Assembly (NCBI GenBank): GCA_034006265.1
Contig: JAVETB010000002.1
Coordinates: 31,115 to 95,114, forward strand
Source: Syntrophus sp034006265
Lineage (GTDB): Bacteria; Desulfobacterota; Syntrophia; Syntrophales; Syntrophaceae
Length of the DNA stretch: 64,000 bases
Direction of reading: 5' to 3'
The notes below the pieces were generated by a model, which saw nothing but the letters and a program-made list of their open reading frames with translations, made no database searches and had not been told where the DNA came from. Each line of letters starts with the position of its first letter. Position 1 is the stretch's first letter. Below, one piece after another: positions 35,308 through 44,155 of the stretch. The translations under genes and the position numbers were made by a program.

Positions 35308-36219
35308 ATGGAAATCATTAAATCGGAAACCCATTTTAATTTCGTCGCCATGATGAAAATGGCCGCCATAGCCTCTGTGGTCTATATCCTGATCGGAATC
35401 GGTTCCATCTTCTGGCATGGAGGCCTGAATTTCGGAATCGATTTTGCCGGGGGGACCTTGATCCAGATCCGGTTCACTGGAGAGACCTCCGTGGAAAAGC
35501 TCCGTCAGGTCTTCAAATCCATCGGCCTGGGAAACAGCATCATCCAGGAGTTCGGTCCCAATGAAATGGTGGTGAGAATCCCGGTTACGAATGTGGATCT
35601 CAAGGGACTCTCCGGACAGGTTGAAAGCGCCCTCCAGGGGGCTTACGGCCAGGGCGCCACGGAGATTCGCAGGCTGGAATCCGTCGGGCCGAAAGTCGGC
35701 CGGGATCTGACGCGGAAGGCCCTGCTGGCCATCATTTTCTCCTGGATCGGTATTCTCGTTTATGTGGGCTTTCGCTTCGAATTCCGTTATGCCCTGGGCG
35801 GGATCATCGCCCTCATTCACGATGTTCTGGTTACGATCGGAACCCTTTCCCTGTTAAACAAGGAGTTCGATCTGAACATCGTCGCAGCCATGCTTGCGAT
35901 CATCGGTTATTCCATCAACGACACCATCGTCATTTTTGACCGGATCCGTGAAAATACTCGGAAAAACATGAAAATGCCCCTTATGGACGTGATCAATCTC
36001 AGCGTGAATCAGACCCTGAGCCGAACCATTCTGACCTCCTTCACGCTGCTGATCGTCCTGGTGGTCCTGTTCTTCTTCGGCGGTTCAGTCATCCACGACT
36101 TTGCCTTGACGCTGCTGGTAGGCTGTCTTGCCGGCGTTTACTCAACTGTTTTTATCGCCAGCCCCATCGTGCTGGCCTTTGAAAAGATCCGGCCCTCCCG
36201 GATGAAAGGTAAGAAATAG
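35308..36219 (+). CDS. secF: Protein translocase subunit SecF
   Basis: 303 residues, six membrane helices. Visible: FGIDFAGGTLIQIRF near 48-62, GPKVGRDLTRKALLA near 126, and the NDTIVIFDRIRENTRK segment (about 208-223) with the proton-path Asp and the SecF signature. It works with SecD after SecYEG. The gap to secD is 38 bases. Confidence 0.97.
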   Translation: MEIIKSETHFNFVAMMKMAAIASVVYILIGIGSIFWHGGLNFGIDFAGGTLIQIRFTGETSVEKLRQVFKSIGLGNSIIQEFGPNEMVVRIPVTNVDLKGLSGQVESALQGAYGQGATEIRRLESVGPKVGRDLTRKALLAIIFSWIGILVYVGFRFEFRYALGGIIALIHDVLVTIGTLSLLNKEFDLNIVAAMLAIIGYSINDTIVIFDRIRENTRKNMKMPLMDVINLSVNQTLSRTILTSFTLLIVLVVLFFFGGSVIHDFALTLLVGCLAGVYSTVFIASPIVLAFEKIRPSRMKGKK

Positions 36220-36230
36220 GATTGCCTCCT

Positions 36231-36734
36231 ATGGAAACCGCCGGATGGTCGCTTTTCTTCGCCGTCCTGATTGTCGGCCTGTATGCCAACATCTACGGCC
36301 TGCCGGGGACAGTGCTCATCTTTATCGACGTCCTGGTTTACGCTTCGGCTACAGGCTTTTGCACGATCGGAAAGGAATTGCTTTTTTCCCTTCTTGCCAT
36401 CGCGCTCCTGGCTGAGGGCCTGGAGCTGATTCTTTATGCCGCCGGCGCTTCCCGCTTCCCGGTCTCGAAAAAGGACTTCGCCGTTTCGGTCCTCGGCAGT
36501 GTGGCCGGGGCGCTCCTGTTGACCCCTTATCTATACGGCCTGGGAACCCTGGCTGGAATCTTTCTCGGCGGGTTCCTGGGGCTTCTGCTCATGGAGCTGA
36601 TGAACCAGATGCAGCTGAGGCCCTCCATGCGCAGGACGAAAGGCTCGATTCTGGGGCGGTCCGCAGGGACTCTGACGAAAGGGGGGCTGGCCCTGTCGAT
36701 GGTGGTTCTGGCTCTGATGAGCATTTACTCCTAG
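36231..36734 (+). CDS. DUF456 membrane protein
   Basis: 167 residues from ATG 36231 (AGGA 9 bases upstream); TTG at 36222 is in frame. About four to five hydrophobic segments and a Gly-rich pattern (LYANIYGLPGTVLIFIDVLVYA ... GTLAGIFLGGFLGLLLMEL, shortened) match the DUF456 family of integral membrane proteins, role unknown. It lies between secF and lepB in the same direction with short gaps, so is part of that transcript. Confidence 0.75.
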   Translation: METAGWSLFFAVLIVGLYANIYGLPGTVLIFIDVLVYASATGFCTIGKELLFSLLAIALLAEGLELILYAAGASRFPVSKKDFAVSVLGSVAGALLLTPYLYGLGTLAGIFLGGFLGLLLMELMNQMQLRPSMRRTKGSILGRSAGTLTKGGLALSMVVLALMSIYS

Positions 36735-36753
36735 AAAACTCAAGGATATCTCT

Positions 36754-37365
36754 ATGGCAAAAAGGAAATCAAAATTTCGGGAATATGCCGAGGCCATTGT
36801 TATTGCCCTGGTCATCGCCTTCTTTATCCGGACCTTCGTGATCCAGGCTTATAAAATCCCCTCCGGGTCGATGAAACCGACCCTTCTGGTGGGCGATCAT
36901 ATCCTCGTCAACAAATTTCTCTACGGGATCAAGGTCCCCCACTTCCGCAACACCATCGTCCCCCTCAAGGAACCGCAGAGGGGGGACGTCGTGGTTTTCA
37001 TTTATCCGGAAGACCGGAGCAAAGACTTCATCAAGCGGGTGATTGCCGTCAGCGGCGACACGGTGGAAATCCGCAACAAGAAGATTTACCTCAACGGCAA
37101 GCTTTATAAGGACGGCAAGGGGGTTTATGTCGATTCGTTCATCCTTCCAGGGTCTCTTCAGCCCCGGGACAATTTCGGACCCGTAACCGTTCCCCCCTCC
37201 TCCCTTTTCGTGATGGGCGACAATCGGGATCAGAGCTATGACAGCCGCTTCTGGGGATTTGTAGATCTGAAGGACGTTCTCGGAAAAGCCATCGTCATCT
37301 ACTGGTCATGGGACCGGGAAAATCGCGGCGTACGCTGGGATCGGCTGGGGGATCTTCTCCATTAG
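36754..37365 (+). CDS. lepB: Signal peptidase I
   Basis: 203 residues. A single N-terminal membrane helix (about 13-30) and a periplasmic catalytic domain of the S26 family: nucleophile Ser39 in YKIPSGSM, general base Lys94 in DFIKRVIAV, and the VPPSSLFVMGDNRDQSYDSR box (about 148-167). It removes signal peptides from exported proteins. Placement at the end of the sec cluster fits this. Convergent with the Nramp gene with only 12 bases between. Confidence 0.96.
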   Translation: MAKRKSKFREYAEAIVIALVIAFFIRTFVIQAYKIPSGSMKPTLLVGDHILVNKFLYGIKVPHFRNTIVPLKEPQRGDVVVFIYPEDRSKDFIKRVIAVSGDTVEIRNKKIYLNGKLYKDGKGVYVDSFILPGSLQPRDNFGPVTVPPSSLFVMGDNRDQSYDSRFWGFVDLKDVLGKAIVIYWSWDRENRGVRWDRLGDLLH

Positions 37366-37377
37366 GGGCAGCCGGTT

Positions 37378-38658
37378 TCAGAGGACGGCAGCCAGCACCG
37401 TGGCCATGGACAGAACAATCAACACGGCAACGGTCAGCCAGGAAAGGAGATTCATGACGGTTCCGTTGGTGTGCTCCCCCATGATTTTCCTGTCGTTGAC
37501 AAGCAGGAGGATGAAGATCAGGATCACGGGAAGCAGAAGCCCGTTGACCACCTGGGTATAGTACATGATGGGAATCAGCGGAACATTCGGCAACAGGATA
37601 ATCCCCGCCCCCAGGATGATCATGATGGAATAGAGGCCGTAGAACTGCGGCGCTTCGAGAAACTTGCGGTTCAGGCTCGATTCCCAGCCAAAGGCTTCGC
37701 AGATCGTGTAGGCCGTGGACAGCGGCAGGATGGAGGCGGCAAACAGCGAGGCGTTCAAAAGGCCGAAGGCAAACAGCCCGGAGCAGTAAGTTCCTGCCAT
37801 CGGCTTCAAAGCCAGGGCCGCGTCCTTGGCCGTTTCGACCCGGATCCCCGCCTGGTAGAGTGTGATGGCGCAGAGCATGATGATGAAAAAGGCCACCACG
37901 TTGACCATCACGGAACCGACCACCACATCCAGGCGGGTATAGGGGTAGTCCTCGACCTGCAGCCCCTTGTCGACAACGGAAGACTGGAGATAGAACTGCA
38001 TCCAGGGCGCAATGGTCGTCCCCACGATACCCACCGCCATGGTCAGATATCCGGCGTCAAAACGCAGAGAAGGCGTCACGGTCGCCCGCCCGATTTCTCC
38101 CCAGTCGGGGTTTGCCGTGAAGCCGGAAATAATGTACGAAAAGTAGAAGACGCAGGCGGTGAGAAAAACCTTTTCCACGGACTTGTAACTGCCCTTAACC
38201 ACCAGCCACCAGACAAAAGCGGCACCGAAGGTCACCGACAGATATTTGCTCAAGCCGAAGATCTCCATGCTGGCCGCCAAACCGGCAAACTCGGCAACCG
38301 TATTGCCCAGGTTGGTCAGAAAAAGGACGATCATGAGATAGAAGGTGATTCTGGCACCGAATCGCTCGCGGATGAGGTCGGACAGCCCTTTTCCGGAAAC
38401 AACGCCCATCCGGGCGCCCATCTCCTGGATGATGATAAGGGCGACCGTTATGGGAATCAAAAGCCACAGGAGGGAAAGGCCGTAATGGGCTCCGGCCAGG
38501 GAGTAGGTCGTGATTCCGCCTGCATCGTTGTCTACGTTGGAGGTGATGATCCCCGGCCCGACAAAGGCAAGCAGAACTCCGAGAGACTTCCAGAATCTCT
38601 TCGAGGGAAAGGCGTGGAATCGATCGCGAATTGATACGAGAAAACCGTCACCGTGCAT
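37378..38658 (-). CDS. Nramp-related transporter (NRMT-like, possible Mg2+ transporter)
   Basis: 426 residues with about 11 membrane helices of the LeuT-like Nramp fold. The usual DPGN metal motif of helix 1 reads NDAGG (in GPGIITSNVDNDAGGI), and the MPHN motif of helix 6 reads APWM (in TTIAPWMQFYLQSS). The missing Met and His remove the soft ligand that selects Mn/Fe. From family knowledge, Nramp-related magnesium transporters carry Ala in place of this Met. With the upstream Mg-sensor-like gene (27 bases away, same strand) I infer magnesium transport. An H+-coupled Mn/Fe transporter is the alternative. Confidence 0.8.
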   Translation of the reverse strand: MHGDGFLVSIRDRFHAFPSKRFWKSLGVLLAFVGPGIITSNVDNDAGGITTYSLAGAHYGLSLLWLLIPITVALIIIQEMGARMGVVSGKGLSDLIRERFGARITFYLMIVLFLTNLGNTVAEFAGLAASMEIFGLSKYLSVTFGAAFVWWLVVKGSYKSVEKVFLTACVFYFSYIISGFTANPDWGEIGRATVTPSLRFDAGYLTMAVGIVGTTIAPWMQFYLQSSVVDKGLQVEDYPYTRLDVVVGSVMVNVVAFFIIMLCAITLYQAGIRVETAKDAALALKPMAGTYCSGLFAFGLLNASLFAASILPLSTAYTICEAFGWESSLNRKFLEAPQFYGLYSIMIILGAGIILLPNVPLIPIMYYTQVVNGLLLPVILIFILLLVNDRKIMGEHTNGTVMNLLSWLTVAVLIVLSMATVLAAVL

Positions 38659-38685
38659 AGATGGCCACCATCGTCTTTCATCGCC

Positions 38686-39948
38686 TTATTTCCCCAGTCT
38701 TGGTGCAACCACTTCGAGCAGATCCTTGAACATGATGACCCCCTGCAGCCTCATCTGATCATCCACCACCGGGATGGCCATAATGCCGTACTTGGCAAAA
38801 TCGCTGGCAATCGAATCTTTGTCTTCATCAAGCTCGACCGTGACGACCCGCCGGAACATCAGGTCTGAAAGGCAGGTCTCCGGCAGGGCGACCAGCAGCT
38901 CTCTCAGACTCAAAAGCCCCAAAAGATGCTCCTCTTCATCGACAACATACAGGTAATAGACAAAATCCAGATCTTCGGCCTCCCGGTGGACCACCTGAAG
39001 GGCCTCCATAACCGTCGTCTGCGGCATGAAGCTCAGGTAGGCCGTCGTCATGAGCCCCCCGGCCGTTTCCTCAGGGTGGGCAAGGAGCTCCTTGACATCC
39101 TCGGCAAAGTCCTGCTCCATGGCCTCGAGAATGTCTTCCGCCTTGCCTCTGGGAAGATCCGCCAGCAGGTCCGCCGCATCACTCAGGGACATTTCCTCGA
39201 TAATATCACTGGCCTGTTCAACATCCATATTCTCGATCAGGGTGACCTGAATCTTCGGATCCGTTTCCTCCAGCGTTTCCGCCGCGGTTTCCACATCCAG
39301 GGACTGGAAAACCGCCGTGCGCTGGCGGATATCGAGCTCTTCGATAATGTCGGCGATATCCGCCGGGTGAAGCTGGGCTAAACGGCTTTCTGCAACATTC
39401 AGGCGCAGCAGGTCCGGCGAAAAAAGCGGCTGGACAAACTGCCAGGAAATGAACTGATCGGGCAGGTCGTATTCAAAAAGCCCTTTCAGGAAATAATCCG
39501 TCACCTCCTCCAGGCCGACCCGCCGCATGAGGCCCCGGAAGCCCACATCCACATGAATCAGGTAAAGGCCGCCCCGAGCCATGAGGAACTGGAGATCATT
39601 GACCCGCCGCACCTTGGCGCCATTGGTGTCTACAATCTGCTTATCCAGGAGGCTTTCCTTCAGCCAGATCTCCTCCGCCTCCGTCCCCCCTTCCCAGGAG
39701 GTGTCCGCTTCCCCGGTGTCAACCACGAAGCATCCGTTCACTTCGACAAGATTCCGCCAGGGCATGATCACAGGGGCCCTGCGGCGGTCCGGTTTCACAA
39801 GGATACCGCTTACGGGGGGATAAGGTTCACCCAGAGGGACAACCACATCAAGGATCTGGCCCAAGAGCCGCCCCTTGACATCAATCATTTTTTTCTTCAG
39901 GATCTGGCTCAAAAACAAAAAAACCTGAGGTTCGTATTCAGCCGCCAT
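38686..39948 (-). CDS. PRC-barrel / MgtE-N / CBS domain protein without transmembrane domain
   Basis: 420 residues from ATG 39948 (GGAGGG 8 bases upstream). Two PRC-barrel-like units at the N terminus (about 1-160; SQILKKKMIDVKGRLLGQI), then an MgtE-N superhelical domain (about 180-290; LHPADIADIIEELD and related repeats), then a CBS pair (about 295-420; VMEALQVVHREAEDL and IPVVDDQMRLQGVI). These are the cytosolic magnesium-sensing parts of MgtE, but the five membrane helices of the MgtE channel are missing. Together with the adjacent Nramp-like gene it suggests a regulator of that transporter. Confidence 0.85.
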   Translation of the reverse strand: MAAEYEPQVFLFLSQILKKKMIDVKGRLLGQILDVVVPLGEPYPPVSGILVKPDRRRAPVIMPWRNLVEVNGCFVVDTGEADTSWEGGTEAEEIWLKESLLDKQIVDTNGAKVRRVNDLQFLMARGGLYLIHVDVGFRGLMRRVGLEEVTDYFLKGLFEYDLPDQFISWQFVQPLFSPDLLRLNVAESRLAQLHPADIADIIEELDIRQRTAVFQSLDVETAAETLEETDPKIQVTLIENMDVEQASDIIEEMSLSDAADLLADLPRGKAEDILEAMEQDFAEDVKELLAHPEETAGGLMTTAYLSFMPQTTVMEALQVVHREAEDLDFVYYLYVVDEEEHLLGLLSLRELLVALPETCLSDLMFRRVVTVELDEDKDSIASDFAKYGIMAIPVVDDQMRLQGVIMFKDLLEVVAPRLGK

Positions 39949-40077
39949 ACATTTTCCCTCCAGGGGCTGTGCGTATAACATTATTAAACGCTAAAAAAAA
40001 GATTTTTCCCCCGGACGTCTTCCCTTTGATGAAATCCCGAAAACGGCGTTCTTAACTCTTCGGAATCACATTGCGGC

Positions 40078-40106
40078 TTGACAGAACAGAAATATTCTAC
40101 TAGAAG
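40078..40106 (+). promoter_or_regulatory. sigma70-type promoter of the pyrRBC operon
   Basis: Perfect TTGACA (40078-40083), 17-base spacer, TAGAAG (40101-40106, 4/6). Transcription would start near 40113 and give an untranslated leader of about 195 bases that contains a terminator hairpin. Confidence 0.6.
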
Positions 40107-40181
40107 CAACTTCAATAGGAACAGTGAGCATGGGGCAAGGAATGACCTTGGTAACAATCGGCTTTTATACAGAGAAACCAG

Positions 40182-40211
40182 CCTTCTCAATTTACGGGAA
40201 GGTTTTTTTTT
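40182..40211 (+). terminator. Leader terminator (attenuator) upstream of pyrR
   Basis: CCTTCTC (40182-40188) pairs with GGGAAGG (40196-40202), one wobble, around a 7-base loop, followed by nine T's (40203-40211): an intrinsic terminator inside the leader. GAGAA at 40172-40176 can pair with TTCTC at 40184-40188 instead, which would break the terminator. This is the layout of a transcription attenuator, fitting control by PyrR and uridine nucleotides. The classical PyrR-binding loop consensus is not clear, so the regulator is inferred. Confidence 0.65.
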
Positions 40212-40309
40212 GCCGAACGATAGTCATTTCAGAAATACCGTGGGGAATCCCGGCCTTCGGCTTTTTTCTATGATGCGGCAGCAGAAATCCAGGAAAGGAA
40301 TCCGGGAAA

Positions 40310-40846
40310 ATGCACAAGAAACTGGTCATGGATGCAGCGGAGATCGACCGATCGCTGACTCGCATCGCCTATGAGATCCTTGAAAAAAATAAGGGCGTAA
40401 CCGATCTGGTTCTGGTGGGCATTCGGACGGGAGGCGTATTTCTCTCGGAACGTCTTCAGAAAAAAATCTTCGACATTGAAGGGGTTAAAGTCCCTTCGTG
40501 CATTCTGGACATCACGATGTACCGTGACGATCTGCTTTCAGCTCACAGGAAGCCCAGGATCATGAAGACGGAGATCCCCTTCAGCCTGGATAGGAAGAAG
40601 GCCATCCTTGTGGACGACGTTCTCTTCACGGGAAGGACCATCCGGGCAGCTATGGATGCCCTGATCGATTTTGGGCGCCCTCAGTCGATCCAGCTTGCCG
40701 TTCTGATCGACCGCGGGCATCGTGAACTTCCCATAAGGGCTGATTTCGTCGGGGCGAATCTTCCCTCTTTTCTCTGGGAGGACATCAGCGTCAACCTGAT
40801 TGAGAAGAACGGTCGCGACGAAGTGGTCGTCGAGGACAGCAACTAG
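40310..40846 (+). CDS. pyrR: Bifunctional pyrimidine regulatory protein / uracil phosphoribosyltransferase
   Basis: 178 residues. The PRPP-binding motif AILVDDVLFTGRTIRAAMDA (about 98-117) is complete. Type I phosphoribosyltransferase fold with LVGIRTGGVFLSERL and an LPSFLWEDISVNL C-terminal strand. In Gram-positive bacteria PyrR binds pyr mRNA leaders to cause attenuation when UMP is high, and has weak uracil phosphoribosyltransferase activity. The attenuator-like hairpin upstream makes that role plausible here. It starts the pyrR-pyrB-pyrC operon. Confidence 0.93.
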   Translation: MHKKLVMDAAEIDRSLTRIAYEILEKNKGVTDLVLVGIRTGGVFLSERLQKKIFDIEGVKVPSCILDITMYRDDLLSAHRKPRIMKTEIPFSLDRKKAILVDDVLFTGRTIRAAMDALIDFGRPQSIQLAVLIDRGHRELPIRADFVGANLPSFLWEDISVNLIEKNGRDEVVVEDSN

Positions 40847-40901
40847 AGGAAATGCCAGCAGAAAATAAACCCGTTCGTCTATGGAAATCAGGAGTTGTGC
40901 C

Positions 40902-41825
40902 ATGAAGTGGGAACGTAAGGATCTTCTTGGGATCAAGGACCTATCCGGGGAGGAAATATCCCTGATTCTCGACACGGCAGAGTCTTTTCTCGAGGTATCC
41001 ACGCGTGATATCAAAAAGGTGCCGACCCTCCGCGGCAAAACGATCATCAATTTTTTTGTCGAGGCCAGTACCCGGACGCGCACCTCCTTTGAAATCGCCG
41101 GCAAGCGCCTGAGCGCCGACACCATCAATATCTCGGCCTCCACTAGCAGCCTGGTCAAGGGGGAAACCCTGTCGGACACAGCAAAAAACCTTGAAGCCAT
41201 GAATCCGGACGTGATCGTGATCCGCCACAGCTGCGCCGGAGCGCCTCACATGCTGGCCCGGCTGGTCAGGCAATCCATCATCAATGCCGGTGACGGTACT
41301 CATGAGCACCCCACCCAGGCGCTGCTCGACATGATGACGATCCGGAACCGCAAGGGCACCCTCTCCGGGTTGAACGTGACCATCGTCGGCGACATCGCCC
41401 ACAGCCGCGTCGCCCGTTCCAACATCTACGGATTGAACAAAATGGGGGCCCATCTGACTGTGGCAGGCCCTGCCACCATGATGCCAAGGGAAATCCGGGA
41501 GCTGGGGGTCAAGGTATCCTTCCGCCTGGAAGAGGCACTTCAAGACGCGGATGTGGTCATGATGCTCCGGATTCAGACGGAGCGCGAACAGCGGAACATC
41601 TTTCCCTCCCTTCGGGAATATTCCGCATTTTACTGCCTGAACGGGGACAACATCCAAAGGGCCAGACAGGATGTCCTGGTCATGCACCCAGGTCCCGTCA
41701 ATCGCGGCGTGGAGATCTCTCCAGAAATAGCCGACGGGGCGAACTCCGTCATTCTGGAACAGGTCACCAACGGGGTCGCCGTCCGGATGGCCCTTCTTTA
41801 TCTTCTGACAGGAGCCATAGAATGA
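40902..41825 (+). CDS. pyrB: Aspartate carbamoyltransferase catalytic subunit
   Basis: 307 residues from ATG 40902 (AGGAG 7 bases upstream); an in-frame ATG 21 bases earlier lacks a site. It joins carbamoyl phosphate and aspartate in pyrimidine synthesis. The carbamoyl-phosphate motif STRTRTS (residues 56-62), the catalytic HPTQALLD segment and the HPGPVNRGVEI loop are present. No regulatory subunit gene pyrI is seen. Its end overlaps the pyrC start by 4 bases (ATGA). Confidence 0.97.
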   Translation: MKWERKDLLGIKDLSGEEISLILDTAESFLEVSTRDIKKVPTLRGKTIINFFVEASTRTRTSFEIAGKRLSADTINISASTSSLVKGETLSDTAKNLEAMNPDVIVIRHSCAGAPHMLARLVRQSIINAGDGTHEHPTQALLDMMTIRNRKGTLSGLNVTIVGDIAHSRVARSNIYGLNKMGAHLTVAGPATMMPREIRELGVKVSFRLEEALQDADVVMMLRIQTEREQRNIFPSLREYSAFYCLNGDNIQRARQDVLVMHPGPVNRGVEISPEIADGANSVILEQVTNGVAVRMALLYLLTGAIE

Positions 41826-43102
41826 GCATACTGCTGAAAGGAGGCCGGGTCGTCGACCCCTCCCGGAATCTCGATAGTGTGAAGGACATCCTCATCGAGG
41901 AAGGAAAGATCGCCGCCATCGCCGATTCGATAGAAGGAACAGCCGGAGAAACACGCGTTGTCCGCCTTGAGGGCAAAGTCGTTCTGCCCGGCCTCGTGGA
42001 TATGCACACCCACCTGCGGGAACCCGGGTATGAATACAAGGAAACCATCCGCTCAGGCAGCGAAGCGGCTGCCGCCGGCGGATTTACTTCAATCGCCTGC
42101 ATGCCGAACACCGATCCCGTCAACGACAGCCGGGCCGTGACGGAATACATTGTGAAGCGGGCCGGGGAGTGCAACCTTGTCCATGTCTATCCCGTAGCCG
42201 CCATCTCCCTCAAGTCCGAGGGAAGGACCCTTGCGGAATTCGGCGATTTGAAAGAGGCCGGTGCGGTCGCCTTTTCCGATGACGGGAAGCCGGTCATGGA
42301 CAGCGGCCTCATGAGAAGAGCCCTGGAGTACGCCTCCTCGCTGGGCCTGGTGATTACCCCCCATTGCGAGGATCTTTATCTTTCGGCCGGCGGCCTCATG
42401 AACGAGGGGCGGATCTCCACGGAGCTGGGGCTTCCCGGCATTCCCACTCTGGCCGAAGAGGTGATGATTGCCCGCGACCTTCTTCTCGCCGAATATACCG
42501 GGGCGGCCCTGCACATCTCCCATGTGAGCTCCGCCGGGTCCGTACGGATGATCCGCGACGCCAAAGCGCGGGGGATCCCGGTTACGGCAGAAACAGCGCC
42601 CCACTATTTCACCCTGACGGACGAAACCCTTCGGGATTTTGACCCCTCCTTCAAGGTCAATCCCCCCCTGAGGAGCCCCCTGGATCGGAAGGCCATCCGG
42701 GAAGGACTGCGGGACGGGACCCTCGATGTGATCGCCACGGACCACGCGCCCCATGCCGCCACCGACAAGGAGGTGGAATTTGAATATGCCGCCAGCGGCA
42801 TCTCCGGCCTTGAAACGGCGCTGGCCCTGAGCCTCAGGCTCGTCGAAGACGGGCTTTTGACCCTTTCGGAACTGGTCCGGAAGATGAGCGCCAATCCGGC
42901 CAAGATCCTGAACATCCCCGGGGGGGCACTCCTTCCGGGAGCCGACGCGGACATTACGGTCTTCGATCCTGACAGGAGCTGGGTCGTCGATCCCCTCAGC
43001 TGGCGTTCAAAAGGGAAAAATTCCCCCTTCTTCGGCTGGACGCTAAAGGGGAAAGTGTTCATGACCCTGGTGAAAGGGCGGATCGTTTATTCGGAAGATT
43101 AG
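41822..43102 (+). CDS. pyrC: Dihydroorotase, type I
   Basis: 426 residues, class I amidohydrolase. Zinc ligands His62 and His64 in DMHTHLREPG, then HCED (about 180), HISH (about 233), and the catalytic Asp in TDHAPHAATDKE (about 306-317). The carboxylated-Lys position of classical type II is replaced, as expected for this type. It catalyses the cyclisation of carbamoyl-aspartate. It overlaps pyrB by 4 bases. The remaining pyrimidine genes (carAB, pyrD, pyrE, pyrF) are not in the window. Confidence 0.96.
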   Translation: MSILLKGGRVVDPSRNLDSVKDILIEEGKIAAIADSIEGTAGETRVVRLEGKVVLPGLVDMHTHLREPGYEYKETIRSGSEAAAAGGFTSIACMPNTDPVNDSRAVTEYIVKRAGECNLVHVYPVAAISLKSEGRTLAEFGDLKEAGAVAFSDDGKPVMDSGLMRRALEYASSLGLVITPHCEDLYLSAGGLMNEGRISTELGLPGIPTLAEEVMIARDLLLAEYTGAALHISHVSSAGSVRMIRDAKARGIPVTAETAPHYFTLTDETLRDFDPSFKVNPPLRSPLDRKAIREGLRDGTLDVIATDHAPHAATDKEVEFEYAASGISGLETALALSLRLVEDGLLTLSELVRKMSANPAKILNIPGGALLPGADADITVFDPDRSWVVDPLSWRSKGKNSPFFGWTLKGKVFMTLVKGRIVYSED

Positions 43103-43149
43103 GAGGCGGCCCTCCCGAAGCCGGCAGCGTCCTCTTTGAATGTTCAGAC

Positions 43150-43929
43150 ATGAATGCTCGAGCCACCCACAAAACCGATGGAATCGTTCTGAAGTCGCTG
43201 AACTACGGCGACTCGGATCTGATTGTGACCTTCTACACCCAAGATTTCGGGAAGCTGACCGCCATCGCCAAGGGGGCGAGAAACAGCCGCAAACGGTTTG
43301 TCAATGTCCTTGAACCCTTCTGCTGTTCCTCCCTCCTTTTCGCCCGGAAGCAACGGGATCAGCTGGCCTGGCTGGAAAGCTGCCACCGGCTCAACGAATA
43401 TCCTCAAATCCGCAAATCCCTGGACCGAACCCTTCTTGCCTCGTATCTCATCGATCTCGTCGATCACTTCTCTTCAGAGGAGAAAACAGATCCGGAACTC
43501 TTCCTGCATCTGCAGACCTTTCTGTCGCTTATTGAAGAGGGGGACACCTCGGAGCGGCTTCTGCGCTTCTTCGAAATCCGCCACCTGAAGCTTTCCGGTT
43601 TCGCACCGGCGCTTGACCGCTGCATCCTGTGCAACTCGCCCCTGGATTCGCGGCAGCAGTACGTGTTCAGCATCACCCAGGGCGGACTGCATTGCCGGTC
43701 CTGCTTTTCCAAATCGCCGGATTCCAACATCCTGCCGGTTTCCCTCGGCACCATCAAGACCCTGCTTCTCGGGAAGGAAATCGATGCGGCGAAGATGAAG
43801 CGGATCCTGTTCTCGGGGCAGACGGCCCGGGAAAGCAAGTCGCTCCTCTCTCTCTTTATCGGCCATATCCTCGGAAAGGAACTGAAGTCCCTCAAGGTTC
43901 TTGACGAAATCCAGTCAATGGGCGTGTAA
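43150..43929 (+). CDS. recO: DNA repair protein RecO
   Basis: 259 residues. N-terminal OB fold (about 8-80; TDGIVLKSLNYGDSDLIVTF), helical C-terminal domain and a zinc site CILC (about 157-160) with HCRSC (about 179-183). RecO loads RecA on SSB-coated single strands together with RecR. It follows pyrC by 47 bases, so may be read from the same transcript. The start at 43150 has no strong ribosome site, but matches the family N terminus. Confidence 0.93.
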   Translation: MNARATHKTDGIVLKSLNYGDSDLIVTFYTQDFGKLTAIAKGARNSRKRFVNVLEPFCCSSLLFARKQRDQLAWLESCHRLNEYPQIRKSLDRTLLASYLIDLVDHFSSEEKTDPELFLHLQTFLSLIEEGDTSERLLRFFEIRHLKLSGFAPALDRCILCNSPLDSRQQYVFSITQGGLHCRSCFSKSPDSNILPVSLGTIKTLLLGKEIDAAKMKRILFSGQTARESKSLLSLFIGHILGKELKSLKVLDEIQSMGV

Positions 43930-44069
43930 ATCCGGTTTCAGATCACACGTGGCCGCCGGATGCAAACCGCGACAGCACGCCGGTGGCCCGGAGGGGCAGG
44001 CGAGATCCAATCCGGTCGCCGGAGGAGATCGTTCCTGGCGGTGGAATCGAAAAGCGTGGCTTTTTCGTG

Positions 44070-44098
44070 TTGACACGAAGATCTCATCATGTTAGGTA
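44070..44098 (+). promoter_or_regulatory. Candidate promoter upstream of glyQS
   Basis: Perfect TTGACA (44070-44075), 17-base spacer, TAGGTA (44093-44098, weak match). About 58 bases before the glyQ start. No T-box-like leader is apparent. Confidence 0.35.
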
Positions 44099-44155
44099 GC
44101 CGCCGGAACTTCTTAAAAATAATGGGAATATGCAATAAAGCACAGGAGGCACAAG

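Noticed and set aside
37471..38634. 387-residue plus-strand open frame opposite the Nramp-like gene
   Set aside because: Composition is that of an antisense membrane gene (charged, His-rich); the real gene is on the minus strand.
37378..38658. Ordinary Nramp Mn/Fe transporter
   Set aside because: Both metal-binding signatures (DPGN, MPHN) are replaced.
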